In this document: positions 1 to 8,117 of the stretch, in pieces | Numbering within the stretch: position 1 is the stretch's first letter | How the letters are laid out: the number at the start of each line of letters is the position of its first letter | DNA from: Bordetella parapertussis | Lineage (GTDB): Bacteria; Pseudomonadota; Gammaproteobacteria; Burkholderiales; Casimicrobiaceae | Direction of reading: 5' to 3' | Length of the DNA: 64,000 bases | NCBI GenBank assembly: GCA_943331295.2 | Contig: CALQLA020000001.1 | Location: 128,629-192,628, forward strand | Translations under genes and position numbers: made by a program | Notes under the pieces: generated by a model | What the model was told of the DNA's origin: nothing | The model's input: only the letters and a program-made list of their open reading frames with translations | The model's database searches: none

Positions 1-1
1 C

Positions 2-646
2 AGCGGCAAGGCGGCGATCCTTCCCCTCATGATGCCCGTGCTGATGGTCGGCGGCATCGTCGGCGGCATCGGCACGCCGACCGAGGTGTCGACCTTCGCC
101 GTGGTGTACGGGCTGGGACTCGGCCTCTACTACCGGAACATCAACGGCCGCAACCTGTGGCAGGTGCTGACCGACGCGTCGATGCTGAACGGGATGATCT
201 TCTTCACCGTCGCCGCAGCCACCGTGTTCTCCTGGGCGCTGACGCTGGAAGGCATGACCGGCGCGATCGCCAAGGGCATGAGCATGCTCGGCCCGAACGC
301 GTTCCTGCCGGCGGTGATCCTCATCACCGTGCTGCTGGGCGCGGTCCTCGAGAGCTTCGTGACGATCATCATCCTCGGCCCGATCCTGCTTCCGGTCGCG
401 CTGGCGCTGCACATCGATCCGCTGCAGTACGGGATCATCCTGGTCGAGGCCTTCGGCATCGGCTCGATCCTGCCCCCCATCGGCATCGCGCTCTACGTGT
501 CCTGCGCCATCTGCGGCGCGAAGGTGGAGCGTGCCGCCACCCCGTTGCTGTGGTACCTGGCAGTGATGTTCGTCGGACTGATGCTGGTGGCGTGGATCCC
601 GTGGATCACCACGGTCCTTCCCGCGATGTTCAATTTCAAGAGTTGA
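2..646 (+). CDS. TRAP transporter large permease DctM, 3' part
   Basis: The reading frame is open from the window edge, so the start lies outside; about 214 codons are visible. The product is the C-terminal half of a DctM-type inner-membrane subunit, which carries solute with the sodium gradient in TRAP systems. GTPTEVS near the beginning is a typical DctM loop. It is followed by several hydrophobic segments, including one around LESFVTIIILGPILLPVA and a final one ending before NFKS. A DctP gene follows 19 bases after the stop with its own strong ribosome site, so the two form one operon. The small DctQ subunit, if separate, must lie upstream. Family assignment is firm; the substrate is unknown. 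Confidence 0.93.
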   Translation, partial: SGKAAILPLMMPVLMVGGIVGGIGTPTEVSTFAVVYGLGLGLYYRNINGRNLWQVLTDASMLNGMIFFTVAAATVFSWALTLEGMTGAIAKGMSMLGPNAFLPAVILITVLLGAVLESFVTIIILGPILLPVALALHIDPLQYGIILVEAFGIGSILPPIGIALYVSCAICGAKVERAATPLLWYLAVMFVGLMLVAWIPWITTVLPAMFNFKS

Positions 647-665
647 CCCCAAGGAGGAAACGACA

Positions 666-1682
666 ATGGACCACCAAGGCAAGGCACGGCGCGCCACGCG
701 GCGCGATTTCCTGAGGCTGGGCGGCGCGGCGACCGTGCTGGCAGCGGCCCCGACCGCGTTCGCGCAGCAACCGGGCGTGAAGCGCCTGCGCTTCGCCCAC
801 CCGGCGCCGGCCGCCCACGGCTGGAACCTCTGGGCCGAGAATTTCAAGAAGGCGATGGAGGCGAAGACCGGCGGCAAGGTGCAGGTGCAGATCTTCCCGA
901 ACGCGCAGATGGGCAACGAGCGCGACACGGCACAGGCCGTGCGCATCGGCTCCATCGAGATGGGCGCGATCGGCGTCGGGCTGATGAACTGGGTGCCGGA
1001 GATGTCGGTCACCGACGCGCCCTTCCTGTGGAAGAGCCGCGCGCAGGCCTGGCGCGCGATCGAAAGCGGCTTTGGCGACGACCTGCGCAAGCGGTCGCTC
1101 GACAAGGGGTTCAAGCTCGTCGGCTGGACCGACTTGGGCTTCCGCAGCATGACCAACAACAAGCGCCCGATCAACTCGGCGAAGGACATGGTCGGGCTCA
1201 AGATGCGGGTGCCCAATTCGAAGGCGTACATCGCGATGATGCAGGCGATGGGCGCTTCGACCGTCGCGATCGACCTGTCCGAGCTCTACCTTGCGCTGTC
1301 GCAGGGCGTGGCGGATGGCCAGGACACGCCGACGCCGGTCGTCAAGTCGAACAAGTACTTCGAGGTGCAGAAGTTCATCTCGAAGACCGACCACGTGCTG
1401 ACGATCGCCTACGTGGTGGTGAACCCGCAGGCATTCGCCGGCCTCACCGCGGACGAGCAGAAGGCATTCGTCGAGGCGGCGAAGGAGTCCGATGCCTACC
1501 TGCGCGGCGTCACCGAGAAGGACGAGCAGGAAGCCTTCACCTTCCTCAAGGACAAGGGGATGCAGGTGAACCTGACGCCGGACATCGAATCGTTCCGCGT
1601 GGCGACCGGCTCGGTGATCGAGAAGTATCCCGACCTGTTCCTGCCGGAACTGGTGAAGATCGCGCGGTCAACGCCGGCCTGA
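666..1682 (+). CDS. TRAP transporter substrate-binding protein DctP
   Basis: This is a periplasmic binding protein of 338 residues, the normal DctP length, that hands a (usually carboxylate) ligand to the DctQM membrane pair. The N-terminus holds a twin-arginine motif, TRRDFLR at residues 11-17, followed by an Ala-rich hydrophobic stretch and an FAQ cleavage site, so Tat export is likely. GLKMRVP near residue 180 contains the arginine that in this family binds the ligand carboxylate. ELYLALSQGVADGQDTP is the other family signature. The start is set by AAGGAGG nine bases upstream. It sits directly behind the partial dctM and is the last gene of that operon. Confidence 0.95.
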   Translation: MDHQGKARRATRRDFLRLGGAATVLAAAPTAFAQQPGVKRLRFAHPAPAAHGWNLWAENFKKAMEAKTGGKVQVQIFPNAQMGNERDTAQAVRIGSIEMGAIGVGLMNWVPEMSVTDAPFLWKSRAQAWRAIESGFGDDLRKRSLDKGFKLVGWTDLGFRSMTNNKRPINSAKDMVGLKMRVPNSKAYIAMMQAMGASTVAIDLSELYLALSQGVADGQDTPTPVVKSNKYFEVQKFISKTDHVLTIAYVVVNPQAFAGLTADEQKAFVEAAKESDAYLRGVTEKDEQEAFTFLKDKGMQVNLTPDIESFRVATGSVIEKYPDLFLPELVKIARSTPA

Positions 1683-1709
1683 CCGCGGTCTCCCGGCAAC
1701 GCGTCCGCC

Positions 1710-1736
1710 GCGAGCGCCCGCCTGCCGGGCGCTCGC
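1710..1736. terminator. Hairpin between convergent genes
   Basis: GCGAGCGCCCG and CGGGCGCTCGC form a perfect 11-bp stem around a five-base loop. It lies between the stop of dctP on the plus strand and the stop of the hydratase-like gene on the minus strand. There is no T run, so intrinsic termination is plausible but not certain. Its position suits a bidirectional terminator. Confidence 0.6.
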
Positions 1737-1757
1737 GATGGGCCGGTCACGGCAGCA

Positions 1758-2513
1758 CTATGCCGGGAAGGTAACTTCCGCGGTCCCGAACTCCGCGAAT
1801 TTCGCGATCACGGATTGCCCGGGCTTGACGAAGTTGAGACCCGAGCAGGTGCCCGTCGTCATCACCTGTCCGGCCGCCACGCCTTCGCCTGCGCGCAGGT
1901 CGTTGACCAGCGCCACGGCCGGCAGCAGCGGGTCCCCGGCCGGATGGCTGCTGGCCTGCGCGACGATGGCGACGCCGTCGACGATCAGTTCCACATTGAG
2001 CCGCGACAGGTCGACGTCGCGCCAGCCCGGCCGAATCGTTCCTTCGACGAAGGCCCCGTTGGAGACGCAGTCGGCGACGCGCTCGATCATGGGCGCCGCG
2101 CGGTAGTCTCTGTAGCGCGTGTCGACGACCTCGATGGCCACCATCGCGGTGACGGCCGCGGCCACCTCGTCGTACGTGTAGTCGCGGTCGCGCGGCGGCA
2201 GGGCGCGGTCGAACCGGAACGCGATCTCGGCCTCGACTCCGAGCAGCGGGACGAGGCGCGCCGGAATCGTCGCCGGGCTCGCGAACACCCGGGAGCGCAG
2301 CAGCACGCCCCGCACCAGTTTCCCGTCGAGCACCGATCCGACCTTCCACCCGGCCACGTCGTCGCCGAGCGCCCGGACGGTGGCATCCTGTATCGCGAGC
2401 GCATCGTGGACGGTCGCCGGCTTGTGGGCCGCGTCGAGGCCGTCGAGCAGGCGGCCGGTGCTGCGGGCGGAGATCAGTGCCGCGGCAGCGGCGGCGATGG
2501 CGGATTGTTCCAT
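1758..2513 (-). CDS. 2-keto-4-pentenoate hydratase / FAH-family enzyme
   Basis: The 251-residue product matches the MhpD/2-oxopent-4-enoate hydratase branch of the fumarylacetoacetate hydrolase superfamily, which hydrates 2-oxo-4-enoates or decarboxylates 4-oxalocrotonate after meta-cleavage of aromatics. Expected elements are visible: GWKVG with Lys57, the metal ligands in VEAEIAF (Glu94, Glu96) and a third glutamate in AIEVVDTR (Glu128). A TGTCSGLNFVKPGQ segment near the C-terminus is also typical. The gene is at the downstream end of a left-reading catabolic block with an HpcH aldolase, which normally follows the hydratase in meta pathways. Whether it is a hydratase or a decarboxylase cannot be told from this sequence. 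Confidence 0.88.
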   Translation of the reverse strand: MEQSAIAAAAAALISARSTGRLLDGLDAAHKPATVHDALAIQDATVRALGDDVAGWKVGSVLDGKLVRGVLLRSRVFASPATIPARLVPLLGVEAEIAFRFDRALPPRDRDYTYDEVAAAVTAMVAIEVVDTRYRDYRAAPMIERVADCVSNGAFVEGTIRPGWRDVDLSRLNVELIVDGVAIVAQASSHPAGDPLLPAVALVNDLRAGEGVAAGQVMTTGTCSGLNFVKPGQSVIAKFAEFGTAEVTFPA

Positions 2514-2627
2514 GGTGTCACCTTTCGTATGAGGAGACGGCAGGCGGACGGACCCGCGCCGCGGCGTCCGGCGTATGAACTTCGTGCTTTGCCGTCCTGC
2601 GCTCGTCCGCCGTGCAACCCGCCGGGT

Positions 2628-3026
2628 TCATCCGTGGATCCGCGTCGCCTGCCGGAAATAGAGGCGCCACTTGCCGCCCTCGCGCACCCAGACCAGCGCG
2701 AACAGCAGGTGCGTCATCTCCTTCGGCGCGCCGGCCGCCGCGACCGACATGTCGACGACGCCGTCCATCACTGCGGTATCGCCGTCGATCCGGATGCGGA
2801 CGTCGCGGCTTGCGATGCTCCCGTACTCGTAGAGCCCCTGTGCGACGCCGGCGAGATAGGCCTCCCGCGACTCGGCCACCGCAGTCGAGTGGATGTAGAT
2901 CAGGTCCGGGCGCAGCATCGCCTCGAGCGCGGGAAAGTCCCGGCCGATCATCGCCCGGTATAGCGCCTTCTCGGCGTCGATCACTTCGCTCCGGGCGGCC
3001 GGGTCGGCTGCGGCATGGGGGGTCAT
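2628..3026 (-). CDS. SnoaL-like / NTF2-fold protein (DUF4440 type)
   Basis: This 132-residue protein has the small alpha+beta cone pattern of the NTF2-like superfamily: an N-terminal helix (VIDAEKALYRAMIGRDFPALEAML), the DLIYIHSTA segment, and beta strands ending in EGGKWRLYFRQAT. Members serve as isomerases, dehydratases or ligand-binding partners; no catalytic role can be assigned here. The start is the ATG giving MTPHAAADP; upstream in-frame sequence reads like a shadow of the preceding gene. It stands between the hydratase-like gene and dctP, suggesting a minor role in the same pathway. Confidence 0.75.
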   Translation of the reverse strand: MTPHAAADPAARSEVIDAEKALYRAMIGRDFPALEAMLRPDLIYIHSTAVAESREAYLAGVAQGLYEYGSIASRDVRIRIDGDTAVMDGVVDMSVAAAGAPKEMTHLLFALVWVREGGKWRLYFRQATRIHG

Positions 3027-3055
3027 GGCGTTTCCTTGCTGTGCATTGTCATCCG

Positions 3056-3096
3056 CAGGGAGCCGGCGCGCGGGACACGCGCGCGCCGTTTCCCTG
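3056..3096 (-). terminator. Hairpin downstream of dctP
   Basis: CAGGGA pairs with TCCCTG and, inside it, GGCGCGCG pairs with CGCGCGCC. The structure lies 15 bases past the dctP stop in the direction of transcription, and before the SnoaL-like gene. It could terminate or stabilise the TRAP mRNA. No T run is seen. Confidence 0.5.
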
Positions 3097-3111
3097 CACC
3101 GGCATCGGCGG

Positions 3112-4140
3112 TCAGCCGAGTTCCTTGATCGCGAGGTCGAGGAACGGCTTGCCGATCGAGCCCTCGAACTGCGCGTAGACCGGGCGCGTCGCGGCGACGA
3201 ACAGCTTCTTGTTCTCGGGCGTGATCTCGTTGACGGCGACGGTGGCCTTGAGCTTGGCGAGCGCGTCGGCAATTGCCGCCGGCTGTTCCTTCCACTGCCA
3301 GTCCATCGCCGTCTTCATCGCCGCGTTGACCATGCCGCGCTCGTCGTTGTTCATGCCGGCCCAGATCGCCTTGTTGGTCGACACGATGAAGAAGTCCGTC
3401 GTGTGCTGGTCGAGCGAGACGAACTTGGCGACTTCATAGAGCTTCTGCGCGACCAGGTCCGGCAGCGGGAACTCGAAGCCGTCGACCACGCCCTGCTGCA
3501 GCGCGAGGTAGAGTTCCGACGGATCCATCGCCACCGGGTTGGCGCCCAGGGCCCGGAACGTCGCCAGGTACACCGGGCTGTTGATCACGCGAATCTTGAG
3601 GCCGGCGCAATCGGCCGGCTTCTGCACCGGGCGGACCTTGTTGACGATGTGCCGGCCGCCGAGCAGCCAGTAGCCGAAGACCTTGAAGCCCGCGCCGTCG
3701 GCGTACTGCTCGATCTCCTTGCCGATCGCGCCTTCGAGCGCCGGCCGCAGCTTGTCCGACGAGCTGACGAGGTACGGCAGCGTGAACGCGTCGAGCGGCT
3801 TCATGAAGTTGCCGTACCACGCGGGAACGGCCATCGTCATCGTCAGCGATCCCGCCTGCACCGACTGCAGCATCTCGGAGATGCTGCCGAGCTGCGAGCT
3901 GGGAAAGATCTCGACCTTCATCTTGTTCGACGAGAGCTTCGCGAGCTCGGTCGCGAACAGCTGGACCGCCTGGCTGTGGATCTGGTTGGGCGGCAGCATG
4001 TGGCCGAACTTGATCACCCGCGCCGTCTGCCCGATCGCCGGCGCGGACAGGCCGCCGCCGATGGCCGCCGCGGCGCCTGCCGCGACGGTGCGCTTCAGGA
4101 AGTCCCGCCGCTGCACGCCCTTGCCGCTGTCGTTCGTCAT
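3112..4140 (-). CDS. TRAP transporter substrate-binding protein DctP
   Basis: A 342-residue periplasmic solute-binding protein. The N-terminus carries a Tat motif (QRRDFLK, residues 10-16) and an Ala/Gly-rich core ending at AIGQ. GLKIRV near the middle provides the conserved ligand-binding arginine, and SELYLALQQGVVDGFEFPLPD is the DctP signature. It is the last gene of a dctQ-dctM-dctP operon on the minus strand, separated from dctM by 100 bases that hold a perfect inverted repeat, an arrangement that often raises binding-protein expression relative to the permease. Ligand unknown; nearby hydratase and aldolase genes suggest an aromatic acid breakdown product or a keto acid. Confidence 0.95.
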   Translation of the reverse strand: MTNDSGKGVQRRDFLKRTVAAGAAAAIGGGLSAPAIGQTARVIKFGHMLPPNQIHSQAVQLFATELAKLSSNKMKVEIFPSSQLGSISEMLQSVQAGSLTMTMAVPAWYGNFMKPLDAFTLPYLVSSSDKLRPALEGAIGKEIEQYADGAGFKVFGYWLLGGRHIVNKVRPVQKPADCAGLKIRVINSPVYLATFRALGANPVAMDPSELYLALQQGVVDGFEFPLPDLVAQKLYEVAKFVSLDQHTTDFFIVSTNKAIWAGMNNDERGMVNAAMKTAMDWQWKEQPAAIADALAKLKATVAVNEITPENKKLFVAATRPVYAQFEGSIGKPFLDLAIKELG

Positions 4141-4169
4141 GTGTTTCCTCCTCGGTCCTGCGGTTCAAT

Positions 4170-4202
4170 GCAGATCAGATTTTCCACCGGGGGGTGATCT
4201 GC
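4170..4202 (-). promoter_or_regulatory. Inverted repeat between dctM and dctP
   Basis: GCAGATCA (4170-4177) and TGATCTGC (4195-4202) form a perfect 8-bp stem with a 17-base loop. It lies in the only sizeable gap of this TRAP operon. An mRNA-processing or partial-termination structure that sets the DctP:DctQM ratio is a reasonable reading; an operator for an internal promoter is the alternative. Confidence 0.45.
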
Positions 4203-4240
4203 GCAGCCGTGCCCCGGCGTGTTTTCGGCCCGGTGCGCCG

Positions 4241-5527
4241 TCACAACCCCACGAGCCGGGGAAGCCACAGCGTGATCGCCGGAAAGAAGATCATCAGGAT
4301 GACGACCGTCACCATCCAGATCACGAACGGGGCAACGGCGAGCGACAGCCGCTCGAGCTTGACGCCCGCGATGTTCGAGGTCATGAACAGGATGATGCCG
4401 ACCGGCGGCGTAACCAGCCCGATCATGCAGGTGACGACGAAGACGAGGCCGAACTGCACGTCGTCGATCCCGTACTGCTTCGCGATCGGCGCCAGCAGCG
4501 GCGCCAGCGCGATCATGATCGGCACCGCGTCCATCAGCATGCCGAGGATGAACAGGGCAAACGCGACCAGCAGCATGAACACCAGCGGGCTCGCCGTCGT
4601 CGCCACCAGCAGGTCGGAAAGGTGCTGCGTCACCTGGTTCAGCGTCAGGATCCACGATACGATCGCGCCCACGCCCAGCAGCATCCCGGCCACCGCGCTG
4701 ATGATCGCCGCGTAGATCGTGGCATCGTAGACGTCGCGCAACCGCAGCCGGGGCGTCGACAGGAAGCCGATCAATGCCGTGTAGGCGACGCCGATCGCGG
4801 CCGACTCGGTGACCGTGAACACGCCGCTCAGGATGCCGCCGATGATGATCAGCGGCAGCACGAGCAGCGGCAGCACGATGAGCGTCTGGCGCCCGATCTC
4901 GCGCAGCGGCGGCCACTCGCGGACGACGCCGTACTTGCCGCGCCACGTGGCATACCAGGCCATCACCAGGAAGCCGCCGCCGAAAAGAACGCCCGGAATG
5001 GCACCGCCGGCGAACATCGCACCCACCGACACGTTGCCCACGGACAGCGCGTAGATGATCATCGCGACGCTCGGCGGGATGATCGGGCCGATGATCGACG
5101 TGGCTGCGGTCAGCGCCGCGCTGTAGACCAGCGGGTAGCCGGCACGCGTCATCAGCTGGATCAGCACCCGGCCGAGGCTCGCGATGTCCGACACCGCGGT
5201 GCCGCTGATGCCGGCGAACAGCATCGCCGCGACGACGTTGATGTAGGCCATGCCGCCGCGGGTGCGCCCGAACAGCATCTGCAGCCAGACGACCATCCGC
5301 GGCAGCATGCCGGCGCGGTCGGCGAGGATGCCGAGCATCACGAACAGCGGGATCGCGAGCAGCGGGAACGAGCCCAGCGCGTAGTAGAAGCGTCGGGCGA
5401 GGATCGTCGGCTCGATGCCCTCGAAGAACAGGATCCAGCTCGCGCCGGCGAGTCCCATGCCGAACGCGACCGGCACGCCGATGATGATGGTGCCGAAGAA
5501 GATGATGCCGATGACCGAGAGCATCAT
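4241..5527 (-). CDS. TRAP transporter large permease DctM
   Basis: The 428-residue protein is the normal length for DctM and is hydrophobic throughout, with about 11-12 predicted membrane spans. FGMGLAGASWILFF, GISGTAVSDIASLGRVLIQLM, GPIIPPSVAMIIYAL and VTPPVGIILFMTSN are family-typical segments. It forms the sodium-driven translocation subunit. Two tandem ATGs (5527 and 5524) are possible starts; both overlap the dctQ stop, so the two membrane subunits are translationally coupled. An in-frame extension upstream has the composition of a shadow frame and was not included. Confidence 0.95.
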   Translation of the reverse strand: MMLSVIGIIFFGTIIIGVPVAFGMGLAGASWILFFEGIEPTILARRFYYALGSFPLLAIPLFVMLGILADRAGMLPRMVVWLQMLFGRTRGGMAYINVVAAMLFAGISGTAVSDIASLGRVLIQLMTRAGYPLVYSAALTAATSIIGPIIPPSVAMIIYALSVGNVSVGAMFAGGAIPGVLFGGGFLVMAWYATWRGKYGVVREWPPLREIGRQTLIVLPLLVLPLIIIGGILSGVFTVTESAAIGVAYTALIGFLSTPRLRLRDVYDATIYAAIISAVAGMLLGVGAIVSWILTLNQVTQHLSDLLVATTASPLVFMLLVAFALFILGMLMDAVPIMIALAPLLAPIAKQYGIDDVQFGLVFVVTCMIGLVTPPVGIILFMTSNIAGVKLERLSLAVAPFVIWMVTVVILMIFFPAITLWLPRLVGL

Positions 5528-6129
5528 GACCGCGCCCTCCCGTCCGGCGCCTGCCGCACTTCGACGTAGATCAGCACGACCATGTGGTAGATCATCAGCG
5601 CGAACCCCACGGGAATCGCGAGGAACGGCCAGACGAGGCTGATGCCGAGCCCCGGCTCGATCTGCCGCCACGCCGGCCCCAGCGCATACAGACCGCCCCA
5701 CAGCATCTCGGTGAAGAAGACGAGGCCGAGCACCGAACCGACCAGAACGATCGCCCGCCGTCGCCGGGCCGACACCGACGTCAGCAACAGCTCGAAGCCC
5801 ACGTGCGCGCCGTGGCGCAGTGCAATCCCGGCACCCATCAGGAAGAACCACACCAGCAGGAGCCTGGCCGCGGCGTTGACGAAGAAGATCGAGAAGCTGA
5901 ACACGTAGCGCGAGATCACCTCGAGCGTGATCATCAGCGTGAACGTCGCGCCGATCGCGAACAGCCCCCACTCGGTGGTCCGCACGATCGCGCGATCGGC
6001 CGCGCGCCAGCCGGGCGGCAGCACCGACTGCTGCGCCGCGACCTTCCGCGCGCCAGCGTGCTCCATCGAGTCGAGCAGGTCGACCGCCGGCGGGGCCGGC
6101 TCCTCGGCCGGGTTGGCGGGTAGCGTCAT
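5524..6129 (-). CDS. TRAP transporter small permease DctQ
   Basis: A 201-residue small membrane subunit with an N-terminal hydrophilic stretch of roughly 50 residues and then four hydrophobic helices (around WGLFAIGATFTLMI, LLLVWFFLMGAGIAL, AIVLVGSVLGLVFF and LVWPFLAIPVGFALMI). RHGAHVGFELL matches the conserved DctQ loop between helices. It overlaps dctM and is the first gene of this TRAP operon. The long N-terminal tail is more than most DctQ proteins have; a later start cannot be excluded. Confidence 0.9.
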   Translation of the reverse strand: MTLPANPAEEPAPPAVDLLDSMEHAGARKVAAQQSVLPPGWRAADRAIVRTTEWGLFAIGATFTLMITLEVISRYVFSFSIFFVNAAARLLLVWFFLMGAGIALRHGAHVGFELLLTSVSARRRRAIVLVGSVLGLVFFTEMLWGGLYALGPAWRQIEPGLGISLVWPFLAIPVGFALMIYHMVVLIYVEVRQAPDGRARS

Positions 6130-6145
6130 CGCGTGCGCATCCGTG

Positions 6146-6760
6146 TTACAGGCCGAGGACGTGCTTGCGGTACTCGGGCCGCGCCGAGAGCCGCGCGTAC
6201 CAGGCCTCGAGATTGGGCATCGGCGGGCGCTCCACCGGCAGCCGGAACCAGCGGTGGACCGCGCTGCCGAGCGCGATGTCGCCCATCGTCAGCCGGTCGC
6301 CGCCGACATACGGCTGCGCGGCCAGGGCCGCGTCGAGGATCGCCCACGCCGCCGCAGCCTTGTCGCGCGCGAGAGCCATCACGCCGGGGTCGATCGCATC
6401 CGGCGGCGACTTGAGGTGGCCGCGGAAGAGCGGTCCCATCTGCGGCACCAGCGTCGTCTGCTGCCAGTCCATCCAGCGGTCCGCCTGCGCCCGCGCGACG
6501 GGATCGGTCGGATAGAGCGTTCCCGCGCCGTGCTTCGCCGCGAGATAGCGGACGATCACGTTCGATTCCCACAGGACGAATCCGTCGTCGTCGATCGTCG
6601 GCATCAGGCCGTTGGGGTTGCGCTCGAGGTACCCTGCCGACTTGAGGCCGCCGAACGCACCGGCGATGTCCCCCTGCTCGAAAGGCAGGCCCAGCTCGCC
6701 GCAGCACCACGACACCTTCTGCACGTTGCTCGAGCCCTTGCTCCCCCAGATCTTCAGCAC
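6146..6760 (-). CDS. Glutathione S-transferase family protein (GTG start)
   Basis: Starting at GTG, preceded by GAGGAG, the product has 204 residues, the usual GST length. The N-terminal thioredoxin-like domain reads LKIWGSKGSSNVQKV, in which a serine would serve as the thiol-activating residue, then NPNGLMPTIDDDGFVLWESNVIVRYL, the glutathione-binding core. The all-helical C-terminal domain follows, with DRLTMGDIALG matching the folding N-cap motif. An upstream in-frame ATG would add a low-quality 37-residue leader. Next to TRAP and ring-cleavage-type genes, a role in maleylacetoacetate/fumarylpyruvate isomerisation or in dehalogenation is possible but not shown. Confidence 0.88.
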   Translation of the reverse strand: MLKIWGSKGSSNVQKVSWCCGELGLPFEQGDIAGAFGGLKSAGYLERNPNGLMPTIDDDGFVLWESNVIVRYLAAKHGAGTLYPTDPVARAQADRWMDWQQTTLVPQMGPLFRGHLKSPPDAIDPGVMALARDKAAAAWAILDAALAAQPYVGGDRLTMGDIALGSAVHRWFRLPVERPPMPNLEAWYARLSARPEYRKHVLGL

Positions 6761-6810
6761 GTCCCTCTCCTCGTTGACAGCGTGTCCGGCGGCAAGGCCG
6801 CGGACGCTCG

Positions 6811-7239
6811 TTATTTGTCGGCGATCGCGAACATCCGGTCCATCGTGACCAGCCGGTAAGCGAACCGCCACTGCCCGCCCTGCCGCACGAGGTCGCAGGT
6901 GTACTCGCCCGGCGACAGCAGTTCGGTCGTGCCGTCACGCGTGAGGAAGTCGAGCAGGTAGCAGGTGGCGCGCGCCCGGTCGCCGTCGACATCGGCCCGC
7001 AGGTTGGACACCACGTGCCGGAACTGGATGCCCTGCTCGCGCTTCTGCGCTGCCGTGCGCTCGGCGAAGGCGCGGATGCCCGCGTGGCCCTCGAACCGGC
7101 CGAGGATCGGGCTCTCCAGCACGGCATCGGCGGTGAAGCAGTCGACCACGTCGTCGACGGCGCAGGCGTCGAGCGCGGTAGCGTAGCGGACGAACAGGCT
7201 GTTGATCGCGAACCAGTCCTCGAGGGAGGCGGCGGCCAT
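6811..7239 (-). CDS. SnoaL-like / NTF2-fold protein
   Basis: A 142-residue protein with the SnoaL_4 pattern: AINSLFVRYATALDACAVDDVVDCFTADAV, GHAGIRAFAERTAAQ, then FRHVVSNLRADVDGDRARATCYLLDF and a C-terminal GGQWRFAYRLVTMD strand. The fold hosts polyketide cyclases, ring-hydroxylating dioxygenase small subunits and dehydratases. No dioxygenase large subunit is present here, so a stand-alone isomerase or dehydratase is more likely. It is the second NTF2-fold gene in this block, and is not closely similar to the one at 2628-3026. Start chosen at the ATG giving MAAASLEDW; upstream codons belong to a shadow frame. Confidence 0.78.
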   Translation of the reverse strand: MAAASLEDWFAINSLFVRYATALDACAVDDVVDCFTADAVLESPILGRFEGHAGIRAFAERTAAQKREQGIQFRHVVSNLRADVDGDRARATCYLLDFLTRDGTTELLSPGEYTCDLVRQGGQWRFAYRLVTMDRMFAIADK

Positions 7240-7306
7240 CACCGGCCTCCGGCAAGCCGGTTGCGCTGCGCGCCCGGGCGTTCGCCCGCGGGGCGGCCCT
7301 TCGCGC

Positions 7307-8053
7307 TCATTGCGCCGGCTCGTGTGCGATGCAGAAGTCGCGGACGCGCGCCATCGCGCCGTCCCTGTTCGCCGCCCCTTTCCACGGGGCGATGATCTCG
7401 ACATTGCGCGCCTCGGCCAGGCCGGCCGAGACGGCGGCGGGATGCATCGTGTCGTCGCCCGGCATCAGCAGCGTCGGGATCGCGCAGGCGCGGACGAACT
7501 CCCGCGTGACGCTGAAGATGAACTCGCCGCCGAACATCCGGCGGCCGAAGGCGGCGAGCACTGCCGGGTCGGCGTCGGGCCGCCTGGCGATCTCGTCGGC
7601 CCACAGGCTGAATTCGTTGTCGATCGCGACGCGATTGTCGGCGAGGCCGATCGGGTTCTGGAGGATGAGCGCGCTGACGAGGCCCGGACGCGCCGCGGCC
7701 AGCGCCAGCGCGAACGACACGCCGATGCACGCGCCCATCACGTGGCACCGGTCGATGCCGAGGTGGTCGAGCAGCGCCAGGTGGTCGCCGGTGTAGTTCG
7801 TCCAGTCGTCGGTCGCGCGCACGCCGGCGCGCGACTGCCCCGCATTGCGCACGTCGAGCGCGATCAGCCGGAAGCGCGACGACAGCGCGGCGATCGGGTC
7901 GAGCCAGTCCTGCGCGACGCCCGGGCGCGCCGGGTTGGTCCGCCAGCGCTCGATCCGCGAACTGAGGAATCCCGGCGCGAACAGCAGGATCGGGTAGCCG
8001 TTGCCGTGATCCTCGAAATACAGCTCGCCATTGTCGATCGGAAGAAAGGCCAT
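7307..8053 (-). CDS. Alpha/beta hydrolase with cysteine at the nucleophile position
   Basis: The 248-residue sequence has the alpha/beta-hydrolase layout: LLFAPGF (oxyanion loop), RLIALDVRNAGQS, the nucleophile elbow CHVMGACIGVSF, and LLMPGDDTMHP as the acid region. The elbow reads G-A-C-I-G with Cys109 in place of the usual serine. No histidine stands at the usual place near the C-terminus, where IIAPWKGAANRDGAM is found, so a classical triad is not obvious. It sits between a SnoaL-like gene and a dienelactone hydrolase in a left-reading catabolic block. Fold is confident; activity is not. Confidence 0.85.
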   Translation of the reverse strand: MAFLPIDNGELYFEDHGNGYPILLFAPGFLSSRIERWRTNPARPGVAQDWLDPIAALSSRFRLIALDVRNAGQSRAGVRATDDWTNYTGDHLALLDHLGIDRCHVMGACIGVSFALALAAARPGLVSALILQNPIGLADNRVAIDNEFSLWADEIARRPDADPAVLAAFGRRMFGGEFIFSVTREFVRACAIPTLLMPGDDTMHPAAVSAGLAEARNVEIIAPWKGAANRDGAMARVRDFCIAHEPAQ

Positions 8054-8117
8054 GATGCGTCGGTTGGGCTCGGGACGGGTCGGGGCGGTGGCGAAGGCGA
8101 AGGCGAGACGCCCGGCG

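Noticed and set aside
3683..5569. 628-codon plus-strand frame opposite dctP and dctM
   Set aside because: Low-complexity His/Arg/Asp-rich translation with no family features; the minus strand has complete TRAP genes here.
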